Below are positions 17,295 through 26,104 of a DNA stretch of 64,000 bases, in pieces. A model generated the notes under the pieces. The model searched no databases. It had not been told where the DNA came from and was given only the letters and a program-made list of their open reading frames with translations. Position 1 is the first letter of the stretch; each line of letters begins with the position of its first letter. Where the stretch lies: NCBI RefSeq assembly GCF_002000085.1, contig NZ_MUZU01000006.1, positions 220,965 to 284,964 on the forward strand. The letters are read 5' to 3'. This DNA comes from Pseudocolwellia agarivorans (GTDB taxonomy: Bacteria > Pseudomonadota > Gammaproteobacteria > Enterobacterales > Alteromonadaceae). Both the position numbers and the translations under genes were made by a program.

Positions 17295-18677
17295 TTACTG
17301 TTTGTCTGCTAACGAACTAAGAAGTTTGTTATGTATGTCGCCAAAACCGCCGTTACTCATAACCACTATGGTGTCGTTGGCTTGTGCTTGCTCGGTAATG
17401 TTATCAACTAAGCCCGTTAAGTCAGCACTTACAACACAAGGCGCTTTACAGTCTTTTATTAAGTCTTCAACCGACCAGTCAACGCCATCACCTTGGTAAA
17501 TAAAAACAAGATCGGCATGATCGAGCGAAGCCGCTAAGGTGTCTTTATGTACGCCTGATTTCATGGTGTTTGAGCGAGGTTCTAGTACCGCAATAATACG
17601 CTGTTCGCCTACATGAGCACGAACACCTGTCAGTGTTTTAGTAATTGCCGTTGGATGATGGGCAAAATCGTCAAACACTTTAATGCCATTTACGGTGCCG
17701 CGAAGCTCTAAACGTCGTTTGGTATTAACAAATTCAGCAAGCGCTTCAATACCTACGTCACTTGGTACGCCAGCATGTCGTGCTGCAGCAATCGCCATTA
17801 AGCCATTTTCAATATTAAAGTCGCCAATTAAATCCCATTTAACGGTGCCCTGCACTTCGCCTTTAAAGCTAACGATAAACTCGCTTCCGTCTGCTTTAAG
17901 TTTTTCGGCATACCAACCTTGGTTGCTATTTTGTTCGCCGCTATTGCTGAGGGTACTTTGTTGCGTAGGTGTCCAGCAGCCTTTTTCAATGGTTTCTGTA
18001 ATAGCTTGCTCACCTTGCGGATAAAGCACTAAGCCGTTACTTGGCACCATTCTAATAAGGTGATGAAATTGTTTTTGAATATCACTTAAATCATCAAAAA
18101 TATCAGCATGATCAAACTCTAAATTGTTGATCACTAAAGTACGTGGTCGGTAATGTACGAACTTAGATCGTTTATCAAAAAAGGCAGTGTCGTATTCATC
18201 GGCTTCAATCACAAAAAATGGTGACTCGCCTAGTCGAGCTGAACTTTCAAAGTTTTGTGGTACGCCGCCAATTAAATAACCCGGCGCCATTTTGGCGTAT
18301 TCTAAAATCCACGTTAGCATGCTGCTGGTGGTGGTTTTACCGTGCGTACCTGAAACCGCCAACACCCAGCGATCTTTTAACACGCTTTCAAGTAACCATT
18401 GCGGACCCGATGTATAAGCAATATTACGGTCTAATACATATTCAACCATAGGATTACCGCGTGACATGGCATTGCCGACTATCACTAGATCAGGCTCGTC
18501 TTTTAAATGCTCTATTTGGTAACCTTGTTTTAGCTCAATACCTAACTCTTCGAGCTGAGTGCTCATTGGTGGATACACGTTAGCATCGCAACCTGAAACT
18601 CGATGCCCTAACTGTTTTGCAATGGCGGCAATTCCGCCCATAAATGTGCCACAAATACCTAAAATATGAATATGCAT
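17295..18677 (-). CDS. mpl: UDP-MurNAc:L-Ala-gamma-D-Glu-meso-DAP ligase
   Basis: Mpl attaches recycled murein tripeptide to UDP-N-acetylmuramate in peptidoglycan recycling. The 460-residue protein has the Mur ligase layout: an N-terminal Rossmann domain (MHIHILGICGTFMGGIA), the ATP loop SGTHGKTTTSSML (about residues 109-121), the EADEYDTAFFDKRSKF segment and the C-terminal DFAHHPTAI block. The ICGTFMGG motif and the length distinguish it from MurC. It is the first gene of a unit with ubiX. Confidence 0.95.
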   Translation of the reverse strand: MHIHILGICGTFMGGIAAIAKQLGHRVSGCDANVYPPMSTQLEELGIELKQGYQIEHLKDEPDLVIVGNAMSRGNPMVEYVLDRNIAYTSGPQWLLESVLKDRWVLAVSGTHGKTTTSSMLTWILEYAKMAPGYLIGGVPQNFESSARLGESPFFVIEADEYDTAFFDKRSKFVHYRPRTLVINNLEFDHADIFDDLSDIQKQFHHLIRMVPSNGLVLYPQGEQAITETIEKGCWTPTQQSTLSNSGEQNSNQGWYAEKLKADGSEFIVSFKGEVQGTVKWDLIGDFNIENGLMAIAAARHAGVPSDVGIEALAEFVNTKRRLELRGTVNGIKVFDDFAHHPTAITKTLTGVRAHVGEQRIIAVLEPRSNTMKSGVHKDTLAASLDHADLVFIYQGDGVDWSVEDLIKDCKAPCVVSADLTGLVDNITEQAQANDTIVVMSNGGFGDIHNKLLSSLADKQ

Positions 18678-18852
18678 ATGCCTACCAAAAACTCAAAAAT
18701 AACAACCTTGTAATATCATAGCAATATACCTTAGTCACCATAGGTAACACTAGCCGAACATGCATTTTATTCTATATCTGTGATTGAATCACAAGTGAGT
18801 TACGCGTAAATTAGGCTTACATTGACGTTGTGAAAATAAATAAGGAAGTAGC

Positions 18853-20022
18853 GTGACTAATATAGCATTACAATCAATTTCAGTTTATCCGATTAAATCA
18901 TCGTCAAATATTCAACTTTCAAATAGCTGGGTAGAAGAATTAGGCTTAGCTTTTGACCGACGTTTTATGGTTGCTACCGAAAAAGGTGAAATGCTTACCG
19001 CTAGAACCGAACCACGCTTATGTTTAATTCAAGCCAATTTAACCGCTAACGGAATCAACATTACGGCGCCGGGTATGCCTGTTTTGTCGGTTGAATATTC
19101 AAAGCTATCAACCGAATACCAAAAAACAGCGATATGGAGCACAACCTTAAACGGTCAAAAAAGTGCTGAATATTACAACCAATGGTTTAGTCGCTATTTA
19201 AACAAGCCTTGCCAGTTATTATTTTTTGGCGACGAATCGGAACGCTTTGTTAAAAATAAAAATAGCCAAGTAGGTTTTGCTGATGGTTACCCCATTTTAC
19301 TTATTTCTCAGCAATCTCTTACCCATTTAAACCAAAAGTTAGGTACAAATCATATTGCTTCTATGACACAATTTAGACCTAACTTAGTTGTAGATGGTTG
19401 CAACGGTTTTGATGAAGATACATGGAAACATATTCGAATAGGTGAAGTAGAGTTTGAAGTAACTAAACCTTGTTCTCGTTGTATTTTCACCACAATAAAT
19501 CCAGAAACAGCTGAGAAGAATAGCCAACAAGAACCCTTAAAAACATTGAAGTCGTTCCGACAAGTTGAAAATGGCGATGTTATGTTTGGTCAAAACTTAG
19601 TACCGCTGAACCAAGGGCAAATTAAAATAGGCGACAAAGTTGAAATAATTGAAACCAAGCAACCTCCTATTTTTGTCATAAAAGAAACTAAACAAATGAA
19701 AGATAAAGCTAGCCAAGCTCCTACGCCAGTAAAAGTAAATAAAAAACCGAAGCTTAACTTTAGCTCTTGGAACAAAGAAGTTGTAGGTAACAACAAAGGC
19801 ACTATTTTAGAACAAGCTGAAGATGCGGGTTTAATTTTACCTTACTCATGCCGAGGTGGAATGTGCGGACGCTGTAAAATAAAACTTGATAACGGCAATG
19901 TTGAAGAATTATCAACAGATGGTTTGTCTGAAAAAGATAAAGAACAAGGTTATGTTTTAGCTTGTAGCGCTATTCCAAAATCAGATGTAGTGCTAAGTAA
20001 ACCACTTAGGCCAGAAAGGTAA
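18853..20022 (+). CDS. YcbX-like MOSC plus [2Fe-2S] ferredoxin protein
   Basis: Domains in order are a MOSC N-terminal beta-barrel (about 1-115), a MOSC domain (about 120-265) with the conserved C207/C210 pair in KPCSRCIFT, and a C-terminal plant-type ferredoxin (about 300-389) with C333, C338, C341 and C371. E. coli YcbX detoxifies N-hydroxylated bases with electrons from CysJ; molybdenum cofactor binding is inferred from the MOSC fold. The GTG start at 18853 has AAGGAAG upstream. The gene is 4 bases before pxpA, so it appears to head the oxoprolinase operon. Confidence 0.85.
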   Translation: MTNIALQSISVYPIKSSSNIQLSNSWVEELGLAFDRRFMVATEKGEMLTARTEPRLCLIQANLTANGINITAPGMPVLSVEYSKLSTEYQKTAIWSTTLNGQKSAEYYNQWFSRYLNKPCQLLFFGDESERFVKNKNSQVGFADGYPILLISQQSLTHLNQKLGTNHIASMTQFRPNLVVDGCNGFDEDTWKHIRIGEVEFEVTKPCSRCIFTTINPETAEKNSQQEPLKTLKSFRQVENGDVMFGQNLVPLNQGQIKIGDKVEIIETKQPPIFVIKETKQMKDKASQAPTPVKVNKKPKLNFSSWNKEVVGNNKGTILEQAEDAGLILPYSCRGGMCGRCKIKLDNGNVEELSTDGLSEKDKEQGYVLACSAIPKSDVVLSKPLRPER

Positions 20023-20026
20023 AACC

Positions 20027-20761
20027 ATGAAACTCAACTGCGATTTAGGTGAAAAAGTACATGACAACGATGCGTTGATCATGCCTTATATTGACATGGC
20101 GAATATCGCTTGTGGCTTTCATGCATCAGATCCTTTAACAATATTGAACACTATAAAGTTAGCACTTACACACAAGGTAACTATTGGTGCACATCCTAGT
20201 TATAACGACAAAGACAACTTTGGTCGTATCACAGTAAGTTATTCCGCCGAAGAACTTATTGCACTTATTCAATACCAAATAGGTGCAATGCACGCGATAT
20301 GTGTCAGCAACAATGCTCAGCTTAGTTATGTAAAACCTCATGGCGCTTTGTATAACGACATGATGAAAAATTCGGTAATATTCGAACAAGTGTGCCAAGC
20401 TATTTCAGGCGTTGATGCTTCTCTTCCTTTATTAATACAAGCATTACCTGATACAGATAAAAACTTTATCGCCCTAAAAAAAATAGCATCTACGTACAAT
20501 GTTTCTTTATTATTTGAAGCCTTTGCTGACAGAGAATATACCGACGAAGGTTTGCTAGTAGCTCGCAGTGAAGAAAACGCCGTAATACATGACACAGATA
20601 AAATTATTTCTCGATGTGAAAAGCTGATCAGAGATAATCAATTCATCAGTATTAACGGAAAAACATTACCACTCACAGTTGATTCTCTTTGTGTACATGG
20701 GGATAATCCCGCGGCAATTAAGGTAGTAAAAAAGCTTCATCAATTACTACAAACTCAATAA
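20027..20761 (+). CDS. pxpA: 5-oxoprolinase subunit A (LamB/YcsF family)
   Basis: PxpA works with PxpBC to open 5-oxoproline to glutamate with ATP. The 244-residue protein has family blocks MKLNCDLGE (start), ANIACGFHASDP (about residues 22-33), VTIGAHPSYND and YVKPHGALYNDMMK (about residues 102-115), with the conserved Asp and His residues of this divergent TIM-like fold. It follows the YcbX-like gene with a 4-base gap and precedes pxpB. Confidence 0.93.
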   Translation: MKLNCDLGEKVHDNDALIMPYIDMANIACGFHASDPLTILNTIKLALTHKVTIGAHPSYNDKDNFGRITVSYSAEELIALIQYQIGAMHAICVSNNAQLSYVKPHGALYNDMMKNSVIFEQVCQAISGVDASLPLLIQALPDTDKNFIALKKIASTYNVSLLFEAFADREYTDEGLLVARSEENAVIHDTDKIISRCEKLIRDNQFISINGKTLPLTVDSLCVHGDNPAAIKVVKKLHQLLQTQ

Positions 20762-20775
20762 GAGCTTCAATGTAA

Positions 20776-21531
20776 ATGTCTAAAAATATTAAAAGTACAA
20801 AAGGTTTACCCTTAGTTACACTTTCATATATTAGTGAAAATGCGGTATTACTTGAGTGGCCTGAAAAAGTTTGTGCGGTGCAACATCAACATATAATGCA
20901 TTGCCAGCAACAAATTGGTTTAGCACTTAAAAGCACAGTTATAGATTCAATTGCCAGCTATGCCAGCCTGATTATTTATTATAAATTTGATCAAATAACT
21001 CACGACTCGTTAAACACTCTTTTGCTCAATGTGGTGCAAAAAAGCCACTTATCGAATGAAAACTTAACACTTTCTAAACAAACATCAGAAACCGAAATAG
21101 AAATACCTGTTTATTATGGTGAAGAAGCGGGTTGGGATATTCAAACCGTTGCACAGCAAACACAATTAACTTGTGCTGAAGTTATTCAGTATCATACTCA
21201 AACAACGTATCGAGCTTATGCGTTAGGTTTTACTCCCGGTTTTTGTTATTTAGGTGAACTTGTACCTAGATTACAGTTAGCTCGAAAATCATCTCCAAGA
21301 TTGTCTGTTCCTAAAGGTGCTGTTGCTATTGCCGAACAACAAACAGCTGTTTACCCAAATACTAGCCCCGGTGGTTGGCATATTATTGGGCAAACACCTC
21401 TCGATATGTATAGCGTTAAAAACAACGAGTTTGAAAGTACCATTAGCGTTGGTCAGTCAGTAAAGTTTGTATCAATTACTCAAGCTGAATTTTTATCTTT
21501 GGGCGGCGAGCTTATAAAGGAATATGTTTAA
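20776..21531 (+). CDS. pxpB: 5-oxoprolinase subunit B (KipI-like)
   Basis: PxpB is one of the two carboxyltransferase-like subunits of the prokaryotic 5-oxoprolinase. The 251-residue protein shows the family core GFTPGFCYLGEL (about residues 154-165) followed by PRLSVPKGAVAIAEQQTAVY and SPGGWHIIGQTP. The N-terminal 25 residues precede the usual domain start. It shares one base with the pxpC start (TAATG), indicating translational coupling. Confidence 0.92.
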   Translation: MSKNIKSTKGLPLVTLSYISENAVLLEWPEKVCAVQHQHIMHCQQQIGLALKSTVIDSIASYASLIIYYKFDQITHDSLNTLLLNVVQKSHLSNENLTLSKQTSETEIEIPVYYGEEAGWDIQTVAQQTQLTCAEVIQYHTQTTYRAYALGFTPGFCYLGELVPRLQLARKSSPRLSVPKGAVAIAEQQTAVYPNTSPGGWHIIGQTPLDMYSVKNNEFESTISVGQSVKFVSITQAEFLSLGGELIKEYV

Positions 21532-22529
21532 TGAATAAGCGCGTAAAACATAACACTGATAACTATTTAACAGTGATCAAAAAAAACGGGTTGTGTAGTA
21601 TTCAAGATCTGGGTCGATTATCAAGTCAGCATCTAGGATTTAGTGCTGGTGGCGTAGCAGACGAATACGCATTTTTATTTGCTAACTATTTACTGGGCAA
21701 TGATCAAAATAGTGCTCAATTAGAAATAACCTTAGGGCAAATAACGTTTAAAGCTGCACAAGATTGCACCATAGCGATTACAGGAGCTGATTGCTCTGTT
21801 TATATAAACGATAATCCGATTAAAAATTGGCAAGCTCACCAAGTTAGTGCTAACGATATAATACGCTTTGGCCAGCCTAAAGAGGGATTACACACATACC
21901 TAGCAATTACTGGCGGTATTCAAAGTCAACAATGGCTAAATAGCCAATCGCAAACATCAACCGAAAATAGGTTAAGCTTTGGTGCAACAGCAATTGTTGA
22001 AGGGAGTAAAATCGAGTTATTAAACACCTGTTTTGCAAGTAAAGAGCATAATCAACATACTGCTCACATAAACTATAAACGCCAGCTAACACCAAGCCTT
22101 TTTTACAATAATATTCAAGAAACATTAATATTACGCTTTATTCCACAGCCTTTATTTTTAGGGCTTAGCAGTAAAGAGCAAGATCTACTTTGTGCTCATC
22201 TTTTTACTATTTCGTCAGACAGCAATCGTATGGGATATCGCTTGTCGACGTTACCTGAAAAAATTATAACAACGATCACTAATTTACCTAAGCCTACACT
22301 TTCAAAACCCGTTACTTTTGGTGCAATTCAACTCCCTAGTAATAACCAACCAATTGTTTTAATGAAAGAAAGACAAACCATAGGCGGGTACCCTGTTTTA
22401 GGCGCTGTTATTCAAAGCGATTTATTTAAACTCTGTCAGTTGCGCCCCGGCAATAAAGTACAATTTATGCCAACAACCCTAAACTTTGCACAACAACAAC
22501 TAAGCGCTTTGTATCAAAAATTTAATTAA
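21531..22529 (+). CDS. pxpC: 5-oxoprolinase subunit C (KipA/biotin-dependent carboxyltransferase-like)
   Basis: The 332-residue protein has KNGLCSIQDLGRLSSQHLGF near the start and the late conserved MKERQTIGGYPVLGAVIQSD block (about residues 278-297), as in PxpC/KipA. Together with PxpA and PxpB it would recover glutamate from 5-oxoproline, which is formed by spontaneous cyclisation of glutamine. It is the last gene of the ycbX-like/pxpABC unit. No terminator hairpin with a U-tract was seen after it. Confidence 0.92.
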   Translation: MNKRVKHNTDNYLTVIKKNGLCSIQDLGRLSSQHLGFSAGGVADEYAFLFANYLLGNDQNSAQLEITLGQITFKAAQDCTIAITGADCSVYINDNPIKNWQAHQVSANDIIRFGQPKEGLHTYLAITGGIQSQQWLNSQSQTSTENRLSFGATAIVEGSKIELLNTCFASKEHNQHTAHINYKRQLTPSLFYNNIQETLILRFIPQPLFLGLSSKEQDLLCAHLFTISSDSNRMGYRLSTLPEKIITTITNLPKPTLSKPVTFGAIQLPSNNQPIVLMKERQTIGGYPVLGAVIQSDLFKLCQLRPGNKVQFMPTTLNFAQQQLSALYQKFN

Positions 22530-22573
22530 CCTATTATCTTGCAACAAAATATATACCCGTTAATTTTCAGTTC

Positions 22574-22588
22574 GCACTGTAAGCGTGC
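22574..22588. promoter_or_regulatory. NtrC-type enhancer site upstream of the nitrate transporter
   Basis: GCAC (22574-22577), seven bases, then GTGC (22585-22588) matches the NtrC dyad GCAC-N7-GTGC. It is about 125 bases upstream of the predicted sigma-54 start site, a usual enhancer distance. A second partial match lies at 22601-22618 (GTGCAACGCTTCAC on plus, GCAC half-site on minus), as NtrC sites often come in pairs. Confidence 0.7.
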
Positions 22589-22680
22589 AAAATTTCAAGA
22601 ACAGTGCAACGCTTCACGTAAACCCACCGCACATAAAAAATAAACAACTGATAATTAACAACAAAAATAGTTTACATCAG

Positions 22681-22696
22681 TGGCACTAGGCTTGCT
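22681..22696 (+). promoter_or_regulatory. Sigma-54 (-24/-12) promoter of the nitrate transporter operon
   Basis: TGGCACT-AGGC-TTGCT fits the RpoN consensus TGGCACG-N4-TTGCW, with GG and GC exactly 12 bases apart. Transcription would start near 22706, leaving a 5' leader of about 45 bases. Together with the upstream NtrC-type dyad this indicates control by nitrogen limitation. Confidence 0.85.
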
Positions 22697-22750
22697 CTTA
22701 TCATACCAATAGTTTTTATTTTCAAATTTGAATGGAATGGTGAATACGAA

Positions 22751-24220
22751 ATGAGCGGTCAAGCTGGCATTAACTTATTATCTTTTACAGGAAAAATGAA
22801 GGTTCTCCACTTAAGTTGGATGGCCTTTTTCATCACCTTTATGGTGTGGTTTAACTTCGCGCCTTTATTATCAGTTATTGGCGATAGCTTAGGTTTAACA
22901 AGCAGTGAACTTAAAACACTCATGCTACTTAACGTAGCGCTTACTATTCCTGCCCGTATTATTATAGGTATGCTTACCGACAAATACGGACCTCGTTTAG
23001 TTTACGCCTTATTATTAGGTGTATGTAGTATTCCGTGTTTTATGTTTGCTTTTGCAAATAGCTTTGAGCAAGCCGCTATAGCTCGCTTTTTATTAGGCTT
23101 TATTGGTGCCGGTTTTGTTATTGGTATTCGTATGGTGTCAGAATGGTTTCCGGCCAATGAGTTAGGTACGGCTGAAGGTATTTATGGTGGTTGGGGGAAC
23201 TTTGGTTCTGCCGCTGCAGCAATGAGTTTACCGACTATTGCCTTATTATTTGGTGGTGAAGATGGCTGGAGGTATTCAATAGCAATAACAGGTATTTTAA
23301 GCTTAGTATTTAGTTTTATTTGGTACGCTAACGTTAGCGATACACCTAAAGGCTCAACTTACTTTAAACCGAAACAAACCGGTGCGATGGAAGTAACGAG
23401 CGTTCCTGATTTTTACTTATTAATTATTATGAAGTTACCTATGTATGGCGCATTAGCTTTACTTGCATGGAAACTTTCACCATCAGGTGTTCAACTCTTA
23501 ACAGAAAATACAACACTAGCTGCCTACTTAGCACTTGTTATCTTATTTTTAATCGAAGTAAAACAAACCTATAAAGTCAACGGACACCTATTCAAAAAAG
23601 AAGTACCTGAAGCACATCGTTACCAGTTCAAACAAGTAGCCGTATTGAACGTGCTTTATTTTGCAACTTTTGGTTCTGAGTTAGCCGTTATTTCAATGTT
23701 ACCTTTATTTTTTGCTGAAACCTTTGAGCTTGATATGGTTTACGCAGCGATGCTCGCTTCAATGTATGCTTTTATGAATTTAATGTCTCGTCCTGGTGGC
23801 GGTTGGTTAAGTGATAAGTTTGGCCGTAAAAAAACCTTACTTATTTTAACTGCAGGTTTAGCTATTGGGTACTTTACGGTGTCGCTTATCGATAATTCAT
23901 GGCCTTTAGCAATTGCAGTTCTTACCGTTATGGCATGTTCATTCTTCGTTCAAGCGGGTGAAGGTGCTGTATTTGCTGCAGTACCATTAATTAAACGTCG
24001 TTTAACAGGCCAAATCGCTGGTATGACGGGGGCTTACGGAAACGTGGGTGCAGTGGTTTATTTAACCGTATTATCAATGGTAAGCTACGAAGTATTCTTT
24101 TTAGTTATTGCGGCTACGGCAGTTGTTGGTTTTATCGCATTATTATTTATGCAAGAACCTAAAGGTACAATTACCGAAGTACGTGAAGACGGTAGCATTG
24201 AGCTAATTAATGTCTCTTAA
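22751..24220 (+). CDS. NarK/NasA-type nitrate transporter (MFS)
   Basis: This 489-residue inner-membrane protein has about 12 membrane segments and both nitrate-signature regions of NarK-type MFS carriers: GGWGNFGSAAAAMSLP (about residues 152-167) and MTGAYGNVGAVVYL (about residues 422-435). TDKYGPRLVYAL is the usual MFS loop after segment 2. It is expected to import nitrate and/or nitrite for assimilation. The gene overlaps the phosphatase-kinase gene by 11 bases, so the two are co-translated. An NtrC-type site and sigma-54 promoter precede it. Confidence 0.9.
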   Translation: MSGQAGINLLSFTGKMKVLHLSWMAFFITFMVWFNFAPLLSVIGDSLGLTSSELKTLMLLNVALTIPARIIIGMLTDKYGPRLVYALLLGVCSIPCFMFAFANSFEQAAIARFLLGFIGAGFVIGIRMVSEWFPANELGTAEGIYGGWGNFGSAAAAMSLPTIALLFGGEDGWRYSIAITGILSLVFSFIWYANVSDTPKGSTYFKPKQTGAMEVTSVPDFYLLIIMKLPMYGALALLAWKLSPSGVQLLTENTTLAAYLALVILFLIEVKQTYKVNGHLFKKEVPEAHRYQFKQVAVLNVLYFATFGSELAVISMLPLFFAETFELDMVYAAMLASMYAFMNLMSRPGGGWLSDKFGRKKTLLILTAGLAIGYFTVSLIDNSWPLAIAVLTVMACSFFVQAGEGAVFAAVPLIKRRLTGQIAGMTGAYGNVGAVVYLTVLSMVSYEVFFLVIAATAVVGFIALLFMQEPKGTITEVREDGSIELINVS

Positions 24221-26012
24221 TTTTTCAGAAAAAAATGAGCCTAATACCACAGGCTCAACCCGTAACAGCCAAAAGGCATTAAATAAATTAAATGTGTCTT
24301 TTGGTGGTTACAGCATTGCAGGAAAAAAAACAGAAAACCAAGATGCTTTTGCAGCCCTGGTTCCCAAAGCCAGCGAAGTTATATCAAAAGGTATAGTGGC
24401 AACTATTGCTGATGGCGTATCTAGTGCCAGTCGTGCAGCTGATGCAGCTCAAATATCTGTTACTCAATTTATTAATGATTATTACGCTACGCCTGACACT
24501 TGGTCTACCCAAAAGTCAGCGTCTAAAGTACTCACCAGTTTAAATCAGTGGCTATCTTCTCAAACTGATTCAGACAGTGGCGAAGCATTACAATGGCTGA
24601 CTACGTTTACTTCTTTAATTGTTAAGTCGTCAACGGGATATGTATTTCATGTAGGCGACACGCGGTTAAGTGTTTATCGTCAAAACGATATAGAGATTAT
24701 TACTCGAGATCATAACCGTAGAAGTGGTAATGGCAGCAATCATTTAGTATTAACACGTGCTTTAGGCGCAGATTTTCGTTTGAAAGTAGACGTACATCAA
24801 ATAGATATAAAAGCAGGCGATATTTATATATTAACCTGCGATGGCGTACACGATTTTTTATCAAACGCGGCTATCCAATCAAAATTAAATGATTTACCCC
24901 AAAACCCTACCAGTGACGATTTAGAAACGGTTAGCAAAAGCATTGTAAATTTTGCTTTAGAGGTAGGCAGTAACGACAATATTAGTTGTTTGCTGATGTA
25001 TATTGGCGGCACACCGAATCGCGAACTCGCTGAAATAGAAAGGGATTTATTGAGTAAAACGATTCCTCCTGCCCTTGATGTTGGAATGAAGATAGACAAC
25101 TACAAAGTATGTAAAGTTATTCACGCCAGCATACGATCTCATTTATACCTTGTTCAGCATGGATCAGACCCAACACTTCGTGTATTAAAAGTTCCTTCTG
25201 AAAATTTTGCTGACGATATGTTTTATCTGCAAGGTTTTATGCGCGAAGCTTGGATTGGTGAGCGCGTAAACCATCGTAATGTTATGCGTGTACAAAGTGC
25301 TGATACTAACAGCAAGTTTTTATATCACGTATGCGAATATATTGAAGGCCAAACGTTATCCGAATGGATACACGACAATCCAAACCCGAGCATTGCACAA
25401 GTACGCGATATTCTAGAGCAAGTGATAAAAGCCCTACGTACCTTCCAGCGTTTAGACTTAGTACACCGTGATTTAAAACCAGACAACATCATGATTGATT
25501 CATACGGAAAAGTAACACTTATTGACTACGGTACGGTACTTGTGGCCTCGTTAGAAGAAAATAGCGATAACGTAGCTGAATCAGTTCCACAAGGTTCTTT
25601 AAATTATATTGCCCCTGAAACCTTACTCACACTACATGCTGATCATAAAAGTGATTTGTTTTCATTAGGCATTATCGCTTACGAAATGCTATGCGGAAAT
25701 TTACCTTATAAACCTATGGTGAGAGCTGAAGTTAACTTTAGTGATTATGCGCATTTTCAATATAAAAAAATTAGTCATCATAGAAAAGACTTACCTTTGT
25801 GGTTAGATTTGGCGCTAAAAAAAGCTACGCAAGCAGATCCTGCGCTTAGGTATCAATCGTTTTCAGAATTTTACGCTGATATGAGTAAGCCAAACATCAA
25901 CGCGTTACAAGAATATAAAAAACAACCCATTATGCAGCGTAATCCTATTCAGTTTTGGCAAGGCATGTCAGCGATATTGTTTGTGGCACTGATCATCACA
26001 CTTATTTATTAG
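24210..26012 (+). CDS. PP2C phosphatase-Ser/Thr kinase fusion with C-terminal anchor
   Basis: This 600-residue protein joins two opposing activities. Residues about 28-268 form a PP2C-type phosphatase with metal-binding Asp residues in IADG (D68), HVGD (D150), CDG (D211) and GSNDN (D256). Residues about 298-575 form a Ser/Thr kinase with K327 (VLK), HRDLKPDN at 419-426, DYG in place of DFG at 439-441, and APE at 468-470. A hydrophobic stretch at about 578-599 anchors the C-terminus in the membrane. It overlaps the nitrate transporter gene, so it likely tunes nitrate uptake or reduction. The target is unknown. Confidence 0.88.
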   Translation: MSLNFSEKNEPNTTGSTRNSQKALNKLNVSFGGYSIAGKKTENQDAFAALVPKASEVISKGIVATIADGVSSASRAADAAQISVTQFINDYYATPDTWSTQKSASKVLTSLNQWLSSQTDSDSGEALQWLTTFTSLIVKSSTGYVFHVGDTRLSVYRQNDIEIITRDHNRRSGNGSNHLVLTRALGADFRLKVDVHQIDIKAGDIYILTCDGVHDFLSNAAIQSKLNDLPQNPTSDDLETVSKSIVNFALEVGSNDNISCLLMYIGGTPNRELAEIERDLLSKTIPPALDVGMKIDNYKVCKVIHASIRSHLYLVQHGSDPTLRVLKVPSENFADDMFYLQGFMREAWIGERVNHRNVMRVQSADTNSKFLYHVCEYIEGQTLSEWIHDNPNPSIAQVRDILEQVIKALRTFQRLDLVHRDLKPDNIMIDSYGKVTLIDYGTVLVASLEENSDNVAESVPQGSLNYIAPETLLTLHADHKSDLFSLGIIAYEMLCGNLPYKPMVRAEVNFSDYAHFQYKKISHHRKDLPLWLDLALKKATQADPALRYQSFSEFYADMSKPNINALQEYKKQPIMQRNPIQFWQGMSAILFVALIITLIY

Positions 26013-26049
26013 TAGATTAGAGCTGCTTAATAGTTTGCTATTCAAATAA

Positions 26050-26087
26050 TAAAAGCGCCTAAATCATTATTGATTTAAACGCTTTTA
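26050..26087. terminator. Bidirectional terminator between kinase and TonB receptor genes
   Basis: TAAAAGCG (26050-26057) pairs with CGCTTTTA (26080-26087), and the inner TAAATCA pairs with TGATTTA, giving a long stem with a TTAT loop. A/T-rich flanks on both sides suit termination in both directions for these two converging genes. Confidence 0.75.
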
Positions 26088-26104
26088 TTATATTAAAAAC
26101 GCCT

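Noticed and set aside
22574..22614. Riboswitch-like pseudoknot before the nitrate transporter
   Set aside because: GCACTGT/ACAGTGC and AAGCGT/ACGCTT cross like a pseudoknot, but the region lies upstream of the sigma-54 start and would not be transcribed from it. The loop lengths also do not suit an H-type pseudoknot. NtrC sites explain it better.
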